DNA from: Halorussus ruber
GTDB lineage: Archaea; Halobacteriota; Halobacteria; Halobacteriales; Haladaptataceae
Direction of reading: 5' to 3'
Assembly: GCF_004765785.1 (NCBI RefSeq)
Contig: NZ_ML219768.1
Span: 342,585-406,584, forward strand
DNA: 64,000 bases
Shown here: positions 33,001 through 42,313 of the stretch, piece by piece
How positions within the stretch are numbered: position 1 is the stretch's first letter
How the letters are laid out: every line of letters begins with the position of its first letter
Program-made: the position numbers and the translations under genes
Notes under the pieces: model-generated
What the model saw: only the letters and a program-made list of their open reading frames with translations
What the model was told of the DNA's origin: nothing
Database searches by the model: none

Positions 33001-34212
33001 TCAGTCTGCGGGCTGTCCCGCCCGTTCCGTCGCGTCGGTCGCCGGGGCCTCCCAGACGTAGACGAGGACGGCAGTTCCGAGGAGCAGACCGCCGAGCGCG
33101 GCGAACGCGACGACGGGAGACATCGCGTCCGCGACGACGCCGCCGATGGGCTGGAGCGGAAGCCGAACCAGCGCGTACACCATCGAGACCGCGCTCAGAA
33201 CCGTCGCACGGCCGACCGACTCGGCGTGGTCGTTGACGTAGCCGCTCGCTATCGGCTTCATCACCGTCTGGGCCGACTTGATGACGAAGAACGCCGGGAG
33301 CGCCACCAGCGGGACGAACATCGGCACGAAGAGGAACACGACCAGCACGAGCGGCACCACCACCACCGACCAGCGAGTCGAGAGCGCGTCCTCGACGTCG
33401 CCCGCGTAGTAGCTCGCAACGCCCGAAAGGACGGTGAACGACGCGTAGAGCGGCCCGAGAGCCGCCTCGGGGAAGTTGAGCATGTTGACCGTGATTGGCT
33501 GGATGTACTCGTCGGCCGCGCGGATGACGCCGAAGAACACCGCCACGTAGAGGACGAACGACCGAAGCGGCGGTTCGGTGAGTCGTCGCTTGATGAGCGG
33601 AAGCGCGTCGAGGATAGAGAACGCGTCGTCGCTCGGGTCCTCCTCGACGAACTGCCGGGTCTTGGGCATCGAGAGGAGGACGGCGACCGCGGTCGAGTTG
33701 AGGACGCCAGCTGCGACGAACGGGAGTACCGGGCGGACGTCGTACAGCACGCCAGCCGCGAGCATCGTCGCGGCGCTCACCCACATGTTCACCGACCCGC
33801 CGCGACCCCTGACGCGGGTGTACTGCTGTTCGTCCAGCCGGTCTTCGAGCGTCTCGTAGAGCCACGCGTCACCGCTTCCCGACCGGAAGGCCTGCCCGAA
33901 CGCCCACAGAATCCAGATGAAGACGAATCCCGCGAAGCTCCGGGCGAAGACGAAGCCGAATATCGACAGCGTGATGAGTACCGAACCGGCGACGAGGCTG
34001 TTCCGGCGACCGATTCGGTCCCCGAGATAGCCCGTCGGAATCTCGCCGACGACGACGACCGCCGCCGAGAGGCTGTTGAGGAGCGCGATTTGCGTGTAGC
34101 TCAGGTCCCGATACAGGAGGAAGATGGTGAACACGGGCCAGAAGAACCCGAACGTGACCGTGGCCTGATAGAGGTAGTACTTCAGGACGATGCGAGGGCG
34201 ATTTACCACCAT
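33001..34212 (-). CDS. MFS transporter
   Basis: Membrane protein of 403 residues with twelve helices. Motif A reads 'IPTGYLGDRIGRRNSLVAGS' (about 58-77). The loop between helices 6 and 7 (about 190-215) is charged, as usual in MFS. Acidic C-terminus. Likely a single-component exporter or uptake system, substrate unknown. It is separated from the TetR gene by about 134 bases containing no clear gene, and it is divergent from the DUF5783 gene with a 144-base shared promoter region. Confidence 0.88.
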   Translation of the reverse strand: MVVNRPRIVLKYYLYQATVTFGFFWPVFTIFLLYRDLSYTQIALLNSLSAAVVVVGEIPTGYLGDRIGRRNSLVAGSVLITLSIFGFVFARSFAGFVFIWILWAFGQAFRSGSGDAWLYETLEDRLDEQQYTRVRGRGGSVNMWVSAATMLAAGVLYDVRPVLPFVAAGVLNSTAVAVLLSMPKTRQFVEEDPSDDAFSILDALPLIKRRLTEPPLRSFVLYVAVFFGVIRAADEYIQPITVNMLNFPEAALGPLYASFTVLSGVASYYAGDVEDALSTRWSVVVVPLVLVVFLFVPMFVPLVALPAFFVIKSAQTVMKPIASGYVNDHAESVGRATVLSAVSMVYALVRLPLQPIGGVVADAMSPVVAFAALGGLLLGTAVLVYVWEAPATDATERAGQPAD

Positions 34213-34356
34213 CTGCTACCCTCCGTGGAGGGCGTGGCGAATCTCGTCGGACGTGCCACGGTACCGTTCCTAATAGAAATCCGAGAAATCAAAAGTGTCA
34301 CGGAAGTCCGGGGACCGACCGGCCGACTTTTATTTACGCTGGCCCAACTTCGGCGT

Positions 34357-34677
34357 ATGACCGATTTCGACCCCGAGAAGTTCGAGGACAAGTACGTCCA
34401 CTACTTCAACGAGCTTCAGCGAGCGTACAAGAACGTCTTCAACCGCCTCAACGAGGAGTACGACTCGGAACTCATCCACGCCATCGACCAGCAGGTCCTC
34501 AACGAGAGCGAACCCTTCTACGAGGGCGACGGCGAGTTCCGCGTCGAACTTCCGGAGAACCCGACCGACCGGATTCAGGGCCTCCTCGTGAAAGACGAGA
34601 AGGTCGAGGAGGTCCTCGACATCTACGTCGAGCAAATCGAAGAGGAGCTGAGCCGACTGTTCGGCTTCCGGAACTGA
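34357..34677 (+). CDS. DUF5783 family protein
   Basis: Acidic soluble protein of 106 residues: 'EKFEDKYVHYFNELQRAYKN' near the start, 'DGEFRVELPENP' in the middle, and a helical end 'EEVLDIYVEQIEEELSRLF'. I recognise the haloarchaeal DUF5783 family of unknown function. The ATG at 34357 lies 20-28 bases after a TATA-like 'ttttattta' (34328-34336), supporting a leaderless start. A much longer frame to 33226 is antisense to the MFS gene and is rejected. Confidence 0.85.
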   Translation: MTDFDPEKFEDKYVHYFNELQRAYKNVFNRLNEEYDSELIHAIDQQVLNESEPFYEGDGEFRVELPENPTDRIQGLLVKDEKVEEVLDIYVEQIEEELSRLFGFRN

Positions 34678-35165
34678 GCAGGTCGGAACCAGAGTTCGCT
34701 GCTGCGGTCCGGCGGGTTAGGCGGCGAGTCGGTCGGCGATGCCCGATTCGCCGAGGTGGACCGCCCGAACTGCTCGTTGGATGCGTCGTTTTTCGACCGG
34801 GACTGGTGGAGAGACAACTTTCCATTTGTTTTAGTATTATACCGAATTTTGTAAGACAAATATATATTACTTTAGGACATAAAAACATATCTCAAGCGCA
34901 TCCTCGCAGGTACACATTGCGAAAGGGAGAGCGCCATCAGGCCGGGAGAACACGAGAGCGGAAAACACGCTATAAATTACATTCCGGTATACGTAATTTC
35001 CTCGGGCAGGGGTGCAGACGCTTTCCGAAGCGGGCTCAGGAAAGCCGACTCGCTACGCGAATCAGCGAGCAGACCGGCGAACGAGAGTGATGGCCGACGA
35101 AGAGTCGAAAACGTGAGACAGTCCAGAACGAGAGACAGTCAGAAACGGCGAGAGCGAGGAGACGG
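34678..35165. other. gene-free AT-rich intergenic region
   Basis: 488 bases. 34806-34890 is strongly AT-rich. AAATTAC (34974-34980) and GTAATTT (34993-34999) form an inverted repeat around 'attccggtatac'. CTCGCT/AGCGAG hairpin near 35049-35071. Nothing coding is supported. Confidence 0.5.
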
Positions 35166-36341
35166 TCACTCCTCGCGGAACAGCGTCTTCGCGGCGGACA
35201 GCGGACGCGGTTCGAAGTCGTCGTCGGCCCACTCACAGTCGGCCAGCGAGTCCACGACCGAGACGTCGATGTGGTCGATGATGCCGAAGTCGTCCACGGT
35301 CGATACGGCCGAACTCTGCTCGACGAGGGCGTCGCGGAACTGCTCGCTCCGGTTCTCCACGTCGCCCGTGACGTAGACGGTGACGCCGGGTTCGCCCACG
35401 TCGTTGACGTCCACGACCGCGCGCCAGTTTTGGATTTCCTCGCCGTAGGTGGCCTCGAGCGCGCTGACGACCTCGCCCTCGTAGAGGACGATTGCGCCGA
35501 ACTGGACCGCGTCGTCCGTCCGACCGAGGATTTCGAGGCGCGGGCCGTCGTCGGTCGGTACGACGCGGGCACCGTCGCCGATTTCGTACCGGTCGAACGA
35601 GTAGGCCTCGCGGTCGCGCGTCGAGATGACCAGCGACCCCGTGGTCGGTTCTTCGAGGTCCTCGATATTGACTAGCGATTCGGCACCCCCATCGCCGTTC
35701 CTCGGCAGGAGTTCGAACTCGTGGTAGTCGGTCATCGGGATATAGCGGTCGTCCATGTTCGGCCGGACCGCGATGCAACCGAACTCGGTGGAGGCGTACG
35801 CTTCCTGAATCGTGTCGGCACCCCAGAGGCGTCGGAGTTCGTCCTCGACACGCGGGAGGAGGTTCGCGCCGGTCGAGATGACCTTCTCGACGTTCGGAAA
35901 GACGTCCATGGCCGAACGCTCCTCGGTGGTGAGTTCGTCGGCGAGCGAGCGGACGAACAGCGGTTGGCCGATGACGACCGTAATCTCCTCGGCGTGGCCC
36001 GCCTCGATGACCCGCTCGTAGTCGGCGAGACTCCGGTTGTAGGTCGAGACGCCCGCCTCCATCGCCGCGATTTCCAGCAGCAGGCCCGAGATGTGCGGTT
36101 CGGGCGCGCCCAGATTGAGAATCGCGTCGTCGTCGGTGAGACCGAGCAGTTCGTAGGCGTCCTCGCCGAGGAGGGCCTGTCGCACCAAATCTCGACTGGT
36201 GTAGGGCACGCGCTTGGCCTCACCGGTCGTCCCCGACGTCTCGAAGACGACCGAGCGGTCGAACGTCGCGTCCGCCGTGTCGTCTTCGAGGTCAGACGGC
36301 GTCATTAGCTGGTGGTCGCGGAAACGCTGTTCTCCATCCAT
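35166..36341 (-). CDS. adenylate-forming (AMP-binding) enzyme, phenylacetate-CoA ligase-like
   Basis: Protein of 391 residues, shorter than a full acyl-CoA synthetase (about 430-550). The P-loop reads 'VFETSGTTGEAKRVPYTSRD' (about 32-51), the AMP-binding A5-type motif 'EAYASTEFGCIA' (about 179-190), and the hinge/Asp region 'YEIGDGARVVP...LGRTDDAVQFG' (about 251-281). A shortened C-terminal lobe follows. It would activate a carboxylate as acyl-AMP; the acceptor (CoA or a carrier) is unknown. It is divergent from a cytochrome P450, 271 bases away, which hints at a joint small-molecule pathway. No carrier protein is nearby. Confidence 0.85.
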   Translation of the reverse strand: MDGEQRFRDHQLMTPSDLEDDTADATFDRSVVFETSGTTGEAKRVPYTSRDLVRQALLGEDAYELLGLTDDDAILNLGAPEPHISGLLLEIAAMEAGVSTYNRSLADYERVIEAGHAEEITVVIGQPLFVRSLADELTTEERSAMDVFPNVEKVISTGANLLPRVEDELRRLWGADTIQEAYASTEFGCIAVRPNMDDRYIPMTDYHEFELLPRNGDGGAESLVNIEDLEEPTTGSLVISTRDREAYSFDRYEIGDGARVVPTDDGPRLEILGRTDDAVQFGAIVLYEGEVVSALEATYGEEIQNWRAVVDVNDVGEPGVTVYVTGDVENRSEQFRDALVEQSSAVSTVDDFGIIDHIDVSVVDSLADCEWADDDFEPRPLSAAKTLFREE

Positions 36342-36364
36342 ATTTCTAACTCATATTTTTTACA

Positions 36365-36372
36365 TTAATATC
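36365..36372 (-). promoter_or_regulatory. TATA-like box of the adenylate-forming enzyme gene
   Basis: 'ATATTAAT' on the minus strand is 24-31 bases before the ATG at 36341, in an AT-rich divergent promoter region (36342-36612). Confidence 0.4.
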
Positions 36373-36573
36373 TTCTGCTGCACGGTTTGTTCTTTAAGCA
36401 GGATAATAACTGAGAGTTCGTAGTCGAATTAATCGTCGGTCGCTCGGCGGGATTTGTTTCGGATACTTTTCAGGAATCGGTGGATAAGAACGTATTTGCA
36501 GGGGAACGGTCGTACTCGTCCCGAATTTGACCTCTTCTACACGAATATCTCGAAAGCTATTTTTAAATTACCA

Positions 36574-36580
36574 TATAAAA
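36574..36580 (+). promoter_or_regulatory. TATA box of the P450 gene
   Basis: 'tataaaa' lies 33-39 bases before the ATG at 36613. A second A/T box 'tttttaaatta' precedes it at 36560-36570. Confidence 0.5.
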
Positions 36581-36612
36581 ACTAATGTATAGGTAGGCGA
36601 AATTTCCGTTCG

Positions 36613-37845
36613 ATGTCTTCAATTGACACTCAAGAAGTCAAAGCGTTTCCGGACGAACTCACAGACCCGGCGGCGTGGCTCGAACCCTTCGACTGGTATC
36701 GAGAGATGCGCGAGGAGAACCCGGTACGCTACGACGAGTCGCGCCGGTCGTGGGACGTGTTCCGATACGACGACGTGAAGGCGATTCTGGACGACGACGA
36801 GAACTTCTCGGTCGACCCGAGCAACGCGGATTACTACGACCCGTCGGCGAGAGAGGGTCCGGAACTCCTCCAGAACACGATGCTGTTTCAGGACTCGCCG
36901 CGCCACGACGAACTCCGGTCGGTCGTGGACGACGCGTTCAAACCGCACAACATCCGCGAGTTGGAGCCGCGGCTGAACGAGCTGGCCGACGACCTCATCG
37001 ACCGGGTTCTCGCCGATTCGGACGGCGAGATGGACGTGGTCTCGTCGCTGGCGTACCCCTACCCGGTCATCACCATCGCCGAGCATCTGGGGATTCCCTC
37101 CGAGGAGCGCGCGCAGTTCAAGCAGTGGTCGAACACGCTGGTCGAGACGGCCCGGACCGACGAGGAACAGAGCGAAATTGCGGAGAACCAACAGCGAGAG
37201 ACCCAAGAGATGGCCCAGTACTTCCTCCGACTCATCCACCAGCGCCGGGAGAACCCCCAAGACGACCTCCTCTCGACCATCGCCACGACCGAGAGCGACG
37301 ACGGGACGCGCCTCTCGGACGAGGAGGCGCTCGGCATGTGCGTCCTCCTGCTGGTCGCGGGGAACGTCACGACGACGAACCTCATCACGAACGCGGTCCG
37401 GTGTTTCGGAAATCACGACGTATTCGACCGGCTCCGGGGCGACGACGACGCCCTGATGTCGGCCATCGACGAGGTCCTGCGCTACCGGTCGCCGGTCCAG
37501 ACCATGGCCCGGTTCGCCACCGACGACGTGACGATTCACGGCGAGACCATCGAGGAGGGCGACCGAGTGCAGTTGTGGCTCGGGTCGGCCAACCGCGACG
37601 AGCGCAAGTTCGAGGACGCAGACGGCTTCAAGCCCGACCGGACGCCCAACCAGCACCTCGGCTTCGGTTCCGGCACCCACTACTGTCTGGGGTCCTCGCT
37701 CGCCCGACTCGAAGCCAAGACGGTCCTCTCGAAGCTTCTGGACCGGCTCTCGGACATCGAACTGGTCGAGACCGACTTGACGCCGACGCGAAGCACGTTC
37801 GTCTACGGCGTCGAGTCGCTCCCGGTCCGGTTCGAGCAGGCCTGA
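36613..37845 (+). CDS. cytochrome P450
   Basis: Protein of 410 residues, the usual size for a soluble prokaryotic P450. The I-helix motif reads 'LLVAGNVTTTNLI' (about 246-258) with the oxygen-activating Thr. The ExxR motif has Glu287 and Arg290 ('DEVLRYRSP'). The haem ligand loop is 'FGSGTHYCLG' with Cys358. No signal peptide, so cytoplasmic; it needs a ferredoxin and reductase encoded elsewhere. It most resembles the CYP107/CYP109-like group, which hydroxylates steroids, fatty acids or polyketides, but substrate is not inferable. Divergent from an adenylate-forming enzyme. Confidence 0.93.
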   Translation: MSSIDTQEVKAFPDELTDPAAWLEPFDWYREMREENPVRYDESRRSWDVFRYDDVKAILDDDENFSVDPSNADYYDPSAREGPELLQNTMLFQDSPRHDELRSVVDDAFKPHNIRELEPRLNELADDLIDRVLADSDGEMDVVSSLAYPYPVITIAEHLGIPSEERAQFKQWSNTLVETARTDEEQSEIAENQQRETQEMAQYFLRLIHQRRENPQDDLLSTIATTESDDGTRLSDEEALGMCVLLLVAGNVTTTNLITNAVRCFGNHDVFDRLRGDDDALMSAIDEVLRYRSPVQTMARFATDDVTIHGETIEEGDRVQLWLGSANRDERKFEDADGFKPDRTPNQHLGFGSGTHYCLGSSLARLEAKTVLSKLLDRLSDIELVETDLTPTRSTFVYGVESLPVRFEQA

Positions 37846-37938
37846 AATCGGCTTTCTGTGCGTTTTGGTCGGAATCTCTCTCGGGACTCGAACGCGTACT
37901 GCAAAAGGTTGAAGACTGCACGAACCCTACTCCGCCGC

Positions 37939-38295
37939 ATGAGCACCGAGACTCAGAACGAGGGCGACGACCTCGAAGAGCGCGTCAGTAACTTCCTGCG
38001 ACGCAACTTCCCGCAGATTCAGATGCACGGCGGAAGCGCCGCCATTCAGGACATCGACCGCGAGTCCGGCGAGGTCCACATCCAACTCGGCGGCGCGTGC
38101 AGTGGATGCGGCATCTCCCCGATGACGATTCAGGCCATCAAGAGCCGAATGGTCAAGGAGATTCCCGAAATCGAGACGGTCCACGCCGACACGGGCATGG
38201 ACGGCGGCGGCGGTGGCGGCGGCATGAGTCCGTCGTTCCCCGGCGAGACGAGCGACGACGGCGACGACGACGAAGGTCCGCAGGCCCCCTTCTAA
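37939..38295 (+). CDS. NifU C-terminal domain (Nfu-like) Fe-S protein
   Basis: Protein of 118 residues. One NifU-like domain with the cluster ligands Cys54 and Cys57 in 'GGACSGCGISPMTIQAIKSR'. The domain starts at 'LEERVSNFLRRNFPQIQMHG' (about 12-31). The C-terminal 30 residues are a Gly- and Asp-rich tail. Nfu proteins receive and deliver 4Fe-4S clusters to apoproteins. ATG 37939 lies 93 bases after the P450 stop, so co-transcription is possible but unproven. Confidence 0.92.
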   Translation: MSTETQNEGDDLEERVSNFLRRNFPQIQMHGGSAAIQDIDRESGEVHIQLGGACSGCGISPMTIQAIKSRMVKEIPEIETVHADTGMDGGGGGGGMSPSFPGETSDDGDDDEGPQAPF

Positions 38296-38389
38296 GCTCG
38301 GATTTCCGCCCTCGAAACGCTGTAATTCTTCCCTTAGAACGCGGCTAACATCAGGATATTTATCCCGCCGGGGGTTGGACGGTACTGGT

Positions 38390-39895
38390 ATGACCAACGA
38401 CGACGACCCGGGGAACGTCGTGTTCGTGGTCATGGACACGGTTCGAAAGAGCCACCTCTCAGTCTATGGCTACGACCGACCGACGACGCCCGGTCTGGAG
38501 CGGTTCGCCGACGAGGCGGCCGTCTTCGAGCAAGCGGTCTCCCCCGCTCCGTGGACCCTCCCCGTACACGCGTCGCTGTTTACCGGCATGTACCCGAGCG
38601 AACACGGTGCGAGCCAAGAGAACCCGTACCTCGAAGGTGCGACGACGCTCGCCGAGACCCTCTCGGGCGCTGGCTACGACACCGCCTGCTACTCCTCGAA
38701 CGCGTGGATTACGCCCTACACCCACCTGACCGACGGGTTCAACGACCAGGACAACTTCTTCGAGGTCATGCCCGGCGACTTCCTCTCGGGGCCGCTGGCG
38801 AAGGCCTGGAAGACGATGAACGACAACGAGACCCTGCGGAAGGTCGCCGACTATCTGGTCAGCGTCGGCAACAAGATTCACGAGTACACCGCCTCCGGCG
38901 AGGGCGCGGACTCGAAGACACCGCAGGTCATCGACCGGACGATGGAGTTCATCGACGACGCCGACGACGGCTACTTCGCGTTCATCAACCTGATGGACGC
39001 CCACCTGCCGTACCACCCGCCCGAGGAGTACAAAGAACAGTTCGCGCCCGGCGTCGACTCGAACGAGGTGTGCCAGAACTCCAAGGAGTACAACTGCGGT
39101 GCCCGCGATATCTCCGACGACGAGTGGGAGGCCATCGAGGGCCTCTACGACGCCGAGATTCGCCACATCGACGCGGAACTCCAGCGACTGTTCTCGTGGA
39201 TGCAGGAAAACGACGAGTGGGAGGACACGATGGTCGTCGTCTGCGCCGACCACGGCGAACTCCACGGCGAACACGGCCTCTACGGCCACGAGTTCTGTAT
39301 CTACGACCCCCTCGTGAACGTCCCGCTGATGGTCAAGCACCCCGAACTGGAGTCGGGCACGCGCGAGGACCAGCAGGTCGAACTCGTGGACCTCTATCAC
39401 ACCGTGCTGGACCACGCGGGCGTCGAGGCGGCCGAATCGAGCGACCCGACGGAGACGGCCGTCTCGCTGGACCGACAGCGGTCGCTCCTCGATGCGGACT
39501 ACCGCGAGTTTGCTGAGGGCGACTACGCCTTCGTGGAGTACTACCGGCCCGTGGTCGAGTTGAAGCAGTTGGAGCAGAAGGCCGCCGAGGCAGGTATCGA
39601 GTTAGACACCGACTCGCGGTTCTACTCGCGGATGCGGGCCGCTCGCCGCCCCGACGCCAAGTACATCCGCAACGAGCGCATCGGCGACGAGTTCTACCAC
39701 CTCGACTCGGACCCCGAGGAGACCGACGACGCTCGCGGCGAGGGCACCGACGAGGAGGTCGAACTCGAAGGCGCACTCTCGGAGTTCGAGGAGAGCGTCG
39801 GCGGCGAGTGGAAGGAAGTCGAGGACGACGACGTGCTGGACGACATGAGCGACGACGCGAAGGACCGACTGCAGGACCTCGGCTACATCGACTGA
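38390..39895 (+). CDS. sulfatase-like hydrolase (alkaline-phosphatase fold)
   Basis: Protein of 501 residues. Metal-binding start 'VVFVVMDTVRKSHLSVYGY' (about 7-25) and C-terminal 'VVVCADHGELHGEHG' (about 283-297) belong to the sulfatase/phosphodiesterase superfamily. The nucleophile position of the CxPxR motif reads Thr56-L-Pro58-V-His60 ('APWTLPVHASLF'), so formylglycine cannot form. A Thr nucleophile is typical of phosphoglycerol-transferase or phosphodiesterase relatives rather than true sulfatases. No signal peptide is seen, so a cytoplasmic or membrane-face role is likely. TATA box 'atatttatc' (38356-38364) is placed for a short leader. An upstream TTG is less likely as the start. Confidence 0.88.
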   Translation: MTNDDDPGNVVFVVMDTVRKSHLSVYGYDRPTTPGLERFADEAAVFEQAVSPAPWTLPVHASLFTGMYPSEHGASQENPYLEGATTLAETLSGAGYDTACYSSNAWITPYTHLTDGFNDQDNFFEVMPGDFLSGPLAKAWKTMNDNETLRKVADYLVSVGNKIHEYTASGEGADSKTPQVIDRTMEFIDDADDGYFAFINLMDAHLPYHPPEEYKEQFAPGVDSNEVCQNSKEYNCGARDISDDEWEAIEGLYDAEIRHIDAELQRLFSWMQENDEWEDTMVVVCADHGELHGEHGLYGHEFCIYDPLVNVPLMVKHPELESGTREDQQVELVDLYHTVLDHAGVEAAESSDPTETAVSLDRQRSLLDADYREFAEGDYAFVEYYRPVVELKQLEQKAAEAGIELDTDSRFYSRMRAARRPDAKYIRNERIGDEFYHLDSDPEETDDARGEGTDEEVELEGALSEFEESVGGEWKEVEDDDVLDDMSDDAKDRLQDLGYID

Positions 39896-40045
39896 CCGCG
39901 CGGTCCGCCGCGGAGTCGCAGTTACGACCCCGCCGCAGATTCGAGCGGCACCCTCCTTTTCGCGCCGCGTGGAACCCGTTTTCCCGAGGTAAGCAGGACT
40001 CTTCGTCCCGAGATACGCACGACGAGAGCAACCAAATTCTGTTTT

Positions 40046-40067
40046 AAAGCAACAAAAATGTTGTTTT
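40046..40067. terminator. bidirectional terminator-like hairpin
   Basis: AAAGCAACA (40046-40054), loop AAAA, TGTTGTTTT (40059-40067) with T/A-rich flanks on both sides. It sits between the convergent sulfatase-like and flippase-like genes. Confidence 0.55.
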
Positions 40068-40088
40068 AGAGTGGGCCAACCGGCCTCC

Positions 40089-41114
40089 TCACATCGAGTC
40101 TACGCCGATGACGCTCACGACGCCGCCGCCGATGGCCACGGGCACCCAGTAGATGGCTCCGCGGAAGATGACCACGGCGGCGAGGGCGGTCTCCCACCCG
40201 ACGCCAGCGCCGGGGAGACTCGACAGGAGGCCGACCAGCACCGCTTCGATGCCGCCCGCGCCGCCTGGGAGCGGCGTGACCCCCGCGATGGCACCGACCG
40301 GGACGACGAACAGGAGGACGGCGAACGGAACCGGCGAGCCGATAGCCACGAACGCCAGCCAGAGCGCGACCATCTGGCATACCCATCCCGCCGTCGAGGC
40401 GGCGAGCGCGAGGGTCAGCCCGCGTCGGTCCGTCGCCACGCGCTCTATCGAGTCGAAGAACTCGCCGACACGGGTTTCGAGCGTCTCGCGGCTGAGCGCC
40501 ACGTCCACGGGTGCAATCCGAGTGACGAGTCGGAGTATCGGCGCGAGGACTCGCGCGATGGCCCGCCGGAGCGCCTTCCGGTTGCGCCACCCGAAGATTC
40601 CGGCGATGGGGACCGCGACAGAGAGGACGACGATGGCCGCGGTGGCGAGTCGCAGACGGCGACCGAACTCGGTCTGGGTCGCGTAGAACCCCGCGCCGCC
40701 GAGCGCGAGCACGATGGAGGGGACGAAGTTGAGCGAGTCCACGCTGGCGATGGCCGCCAGCCCGCGCTCGTACTCCGTGTCCGCGACTTTCGAGATGAGG
40801 AGCGCCGTCACCGGTTCACCGCCCGCCTGCCCGAAGGGCGTGATGTTGTTCGAGAACATCGCGCCGTTCAGGATGAAGAAGGACTTGAGAAACGACACGT
40901 CCACCCCGAGTACGTCGAGGACGGTCCGGAGACCGAACCCCCACGCCGCGAGCCATCCGAGGGTGACGACGACGACGAGCGCCACCGTCTCGGTGTCGGC
41001 CCGCTGAATCTCCCGCACGAACCCCTCGACGCCGACGAAGTACAGGAGCAGACCGAGAATGGCGAACGTTCCGAGAAACCCCAGAACCGTCGTTCGCAAC
41101 TGCGCGCCGTTCAT
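40089..41114 (-). CDS. flippase-like UPF0104 / AglD-type membrane protein
   Basis: Membrane protein of 341 residues with eight or so helices, in the lysylphosphatidylglycerol synthase transmembrane-region (UPF0104) family. Family segments are 'FFILNGAMFSNNITPFGQAG' (about 83-102), containing the conserved Asn-x-x-x-Pro-Gly/Phe-Gly part, and 'FVVPVGAIAGVTPLPGGAGG' (about 274-293). Related proteins flip lipids or lipid-linked sugars or limit glycan transfer. No glycosyltransferase is directly adjacent, but a GT-C-like protein lies 3 kb downstream. Confidence 0.85.
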   Translation of the reverse strand: MNGAQLRTTVLGFLGTFAILGLLLYFVGVEGFVREIQRADTETVALVVVVTLGWLAAWGFGLRTVLDVLGVDVSFLKSFFILNGAMFSNNITPFGQAGGEPVTALLISKVADTEYERGLAAIASVDSLNFVPSIVLALGGAGFYATQTEFGRRLRLATAAIVVLSVAVPIAGIFGWRNRKALRRAIARVLAPILRLVTRIAPVDVALSRETLETRVGEFFDSIERVATDRRGLTLALAASTAGWVCQMVALWLAFVAIGSPVPFAVLLFVVPVGAIAGVTPLPGGAGGIEAVLVGLLSSLPGAGVGWETALAAVVIFRGAIYWVPVAIGGGVVSVIGVDSM

Positions 41115-41231
41115 GGACGAAGATTGCTTTCTGCGGTAATCAGTATGTCGAAATCCCCACTCGACACTCGGCGGTGGACCGGAGGGTAGGTCGGCATGGT
41201 CTCTCGCATCTACCAGCGTCGGCGGGCCAAT

Positions 41232-42149
41232 TCAATCCATCGGGCGCTCGCGCTCCCAAGCCCGGACCAAATTCGTTAAGGTCCGATTGACCGGCACCGA
41301 ATCGTCGCTCTCGCACGCGCGAACTACATATTTATTGATGGCTTCGATTTCGGTTCGCCTGCCCGCCAGCACGTCCTGTCGCATCGAGGAGGTATTCCTC
41401 GCCGTGGCCTCGGCGACGCGCTCGACCGCGCGGACAGCCTCGTCGTCGCCCAGTTCGACGCCCTCGGCGCGGGCCACCCCGGCCGTCTCGCGCGCGGCAT
41501 CGGCGGCGACTTCGCGGGCGGGACCGTCGAGGAGCGCGCCGTTCTCGACCCGCGCGAGGGCCGTGGTGGCATTGATACCGGCGTTGACCGCCAGCTTCTC
41601 CCAGAGGCGGCGCGGCATGTCGTCGGCGACCGTGGTCCGGAGGCCCGCGGCGTCGAACGCCCGGCCGACGCGGTCGGCGATTTGGGAGGTCCCGCCCTCG
41701 CGCGGACCGAGGACGACTTTCCCTTCGCCGGTACACTCCACGACGCCGGGGTCGGACAGGACCGCGCCGTAGGTCACGGTGCCCGCGAGGACCGGGCAGT
41801 CGAGATGGTCGGCCAGAATCTCCTCGTTGCCCATCCCGTTCTGGAGCGAGAGCGCGGCGTCGATTCGCCCGGTGGCCAGGATTTCGGCGGCCTCCTCGGT
41901 GTCGAAGGCTTTGACCGTCACGACCGCGAGGTCGGCCGCGAGGTCCGACCCGTCGGTGGTCGCATCGGGACGGACCTCGAAGTCGAACCGGCCGTCGTCC
42001 TCCCCGGTCGCGTCCGCGACGCGCAGGCCCTCCTCGCGCACCGCGGCGACGTGGGGATTTCGCCCGACCAGCGTGACCTCGTGTTCGCGGGCGAGGAGAC
42101 CACCCACGAGGCTTCCGAGGCTTCCCGCACCGAACACGACGATTTCCAT
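41232..42149 (-). CDS. panE: 2-dehydropantoate 2-reductase (ketopantoate reductase)
   Basis: Protein of 305 residues. An N-terminal Rossmann domain with 'VVFGAGSLGSLVGGLL' (4-19) binds NADPH; 'VTVKAFDTEEAAE' and 'LQNGMGNEEIL' (about 93-103) are family motifs, with the catalytic Lys in 'WEKLAVNAGINATTAL' (about 180-195). It reduces ketopantoate to pantoate for coenzyme A synthesis. The ATG at 42149 gives the exact family start; the longer frame upstream has no homology. The region upstream carries 22-bp direct repeats. Confidence 0.93.
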   Translation of the reverse strand: MEIVVFGAGSLGSLVGGLLAREHEVTLVGRNPHVAAVREEGLRVADATGEDDGRFDFEVRPDATTDGSDLAADLAVVTVKAFDTEEAAEILATGRIDAALSLQNGMGNEEILADHLDCPVLAGTVTYGAVLSDPGVVECTGEGKVVLGPREGGTSQIADRVGRAFDAAGLRTTVADDMPRRLWEKLAVNAGINATTALARVENGALLDGPAREVAADAARETAGVARAEGVELGDDEAVRAVERVAEATARNTSSMRQDVLAGRRTEIEAINKYVVRACESDDSVPVNRTLTNLVRAWERERPMD

Positions 42150-42234
42150 GTCGAGGCCTTGGAACCGGGGGTAGAAAAGTCGGGGCGTCTCGGTGGTCCA
42201 TTGAAATAGCAAGCGACGTGCAGGGGAAGAACTT

Positions 42235-42278
42235 CTTGCAACCCAGTGGTGTGTATCTTGCAACCCAGTGGTGTGTAT
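42235..42278. repeat. perfect 22-bp direct repeat, two units
   Basis: Units 42235-42256 and 42257-42278 are identical; each contains TTGCAACCCAGTGGTGTGTA. They lie about 86-129 bases upstream of the panE ATG. Could be an operator or iteron-like site. The window also begins with CCACTGGGT, the complement of the repeat core. Confidence 0.85.
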
Positions 42279-42313
42279 AACCGGTAAGTTTAATTGGGTA
42301 GCGAAAGTACTAG

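Noticed and set aside
33226-34356. N-terminal extension of the DUF5783 gene to 33226
   Set aside because: The extension is Arg/Glu-rich antisense of the MFS gene; ATG 34357 has its own TATA box and matches the family length.
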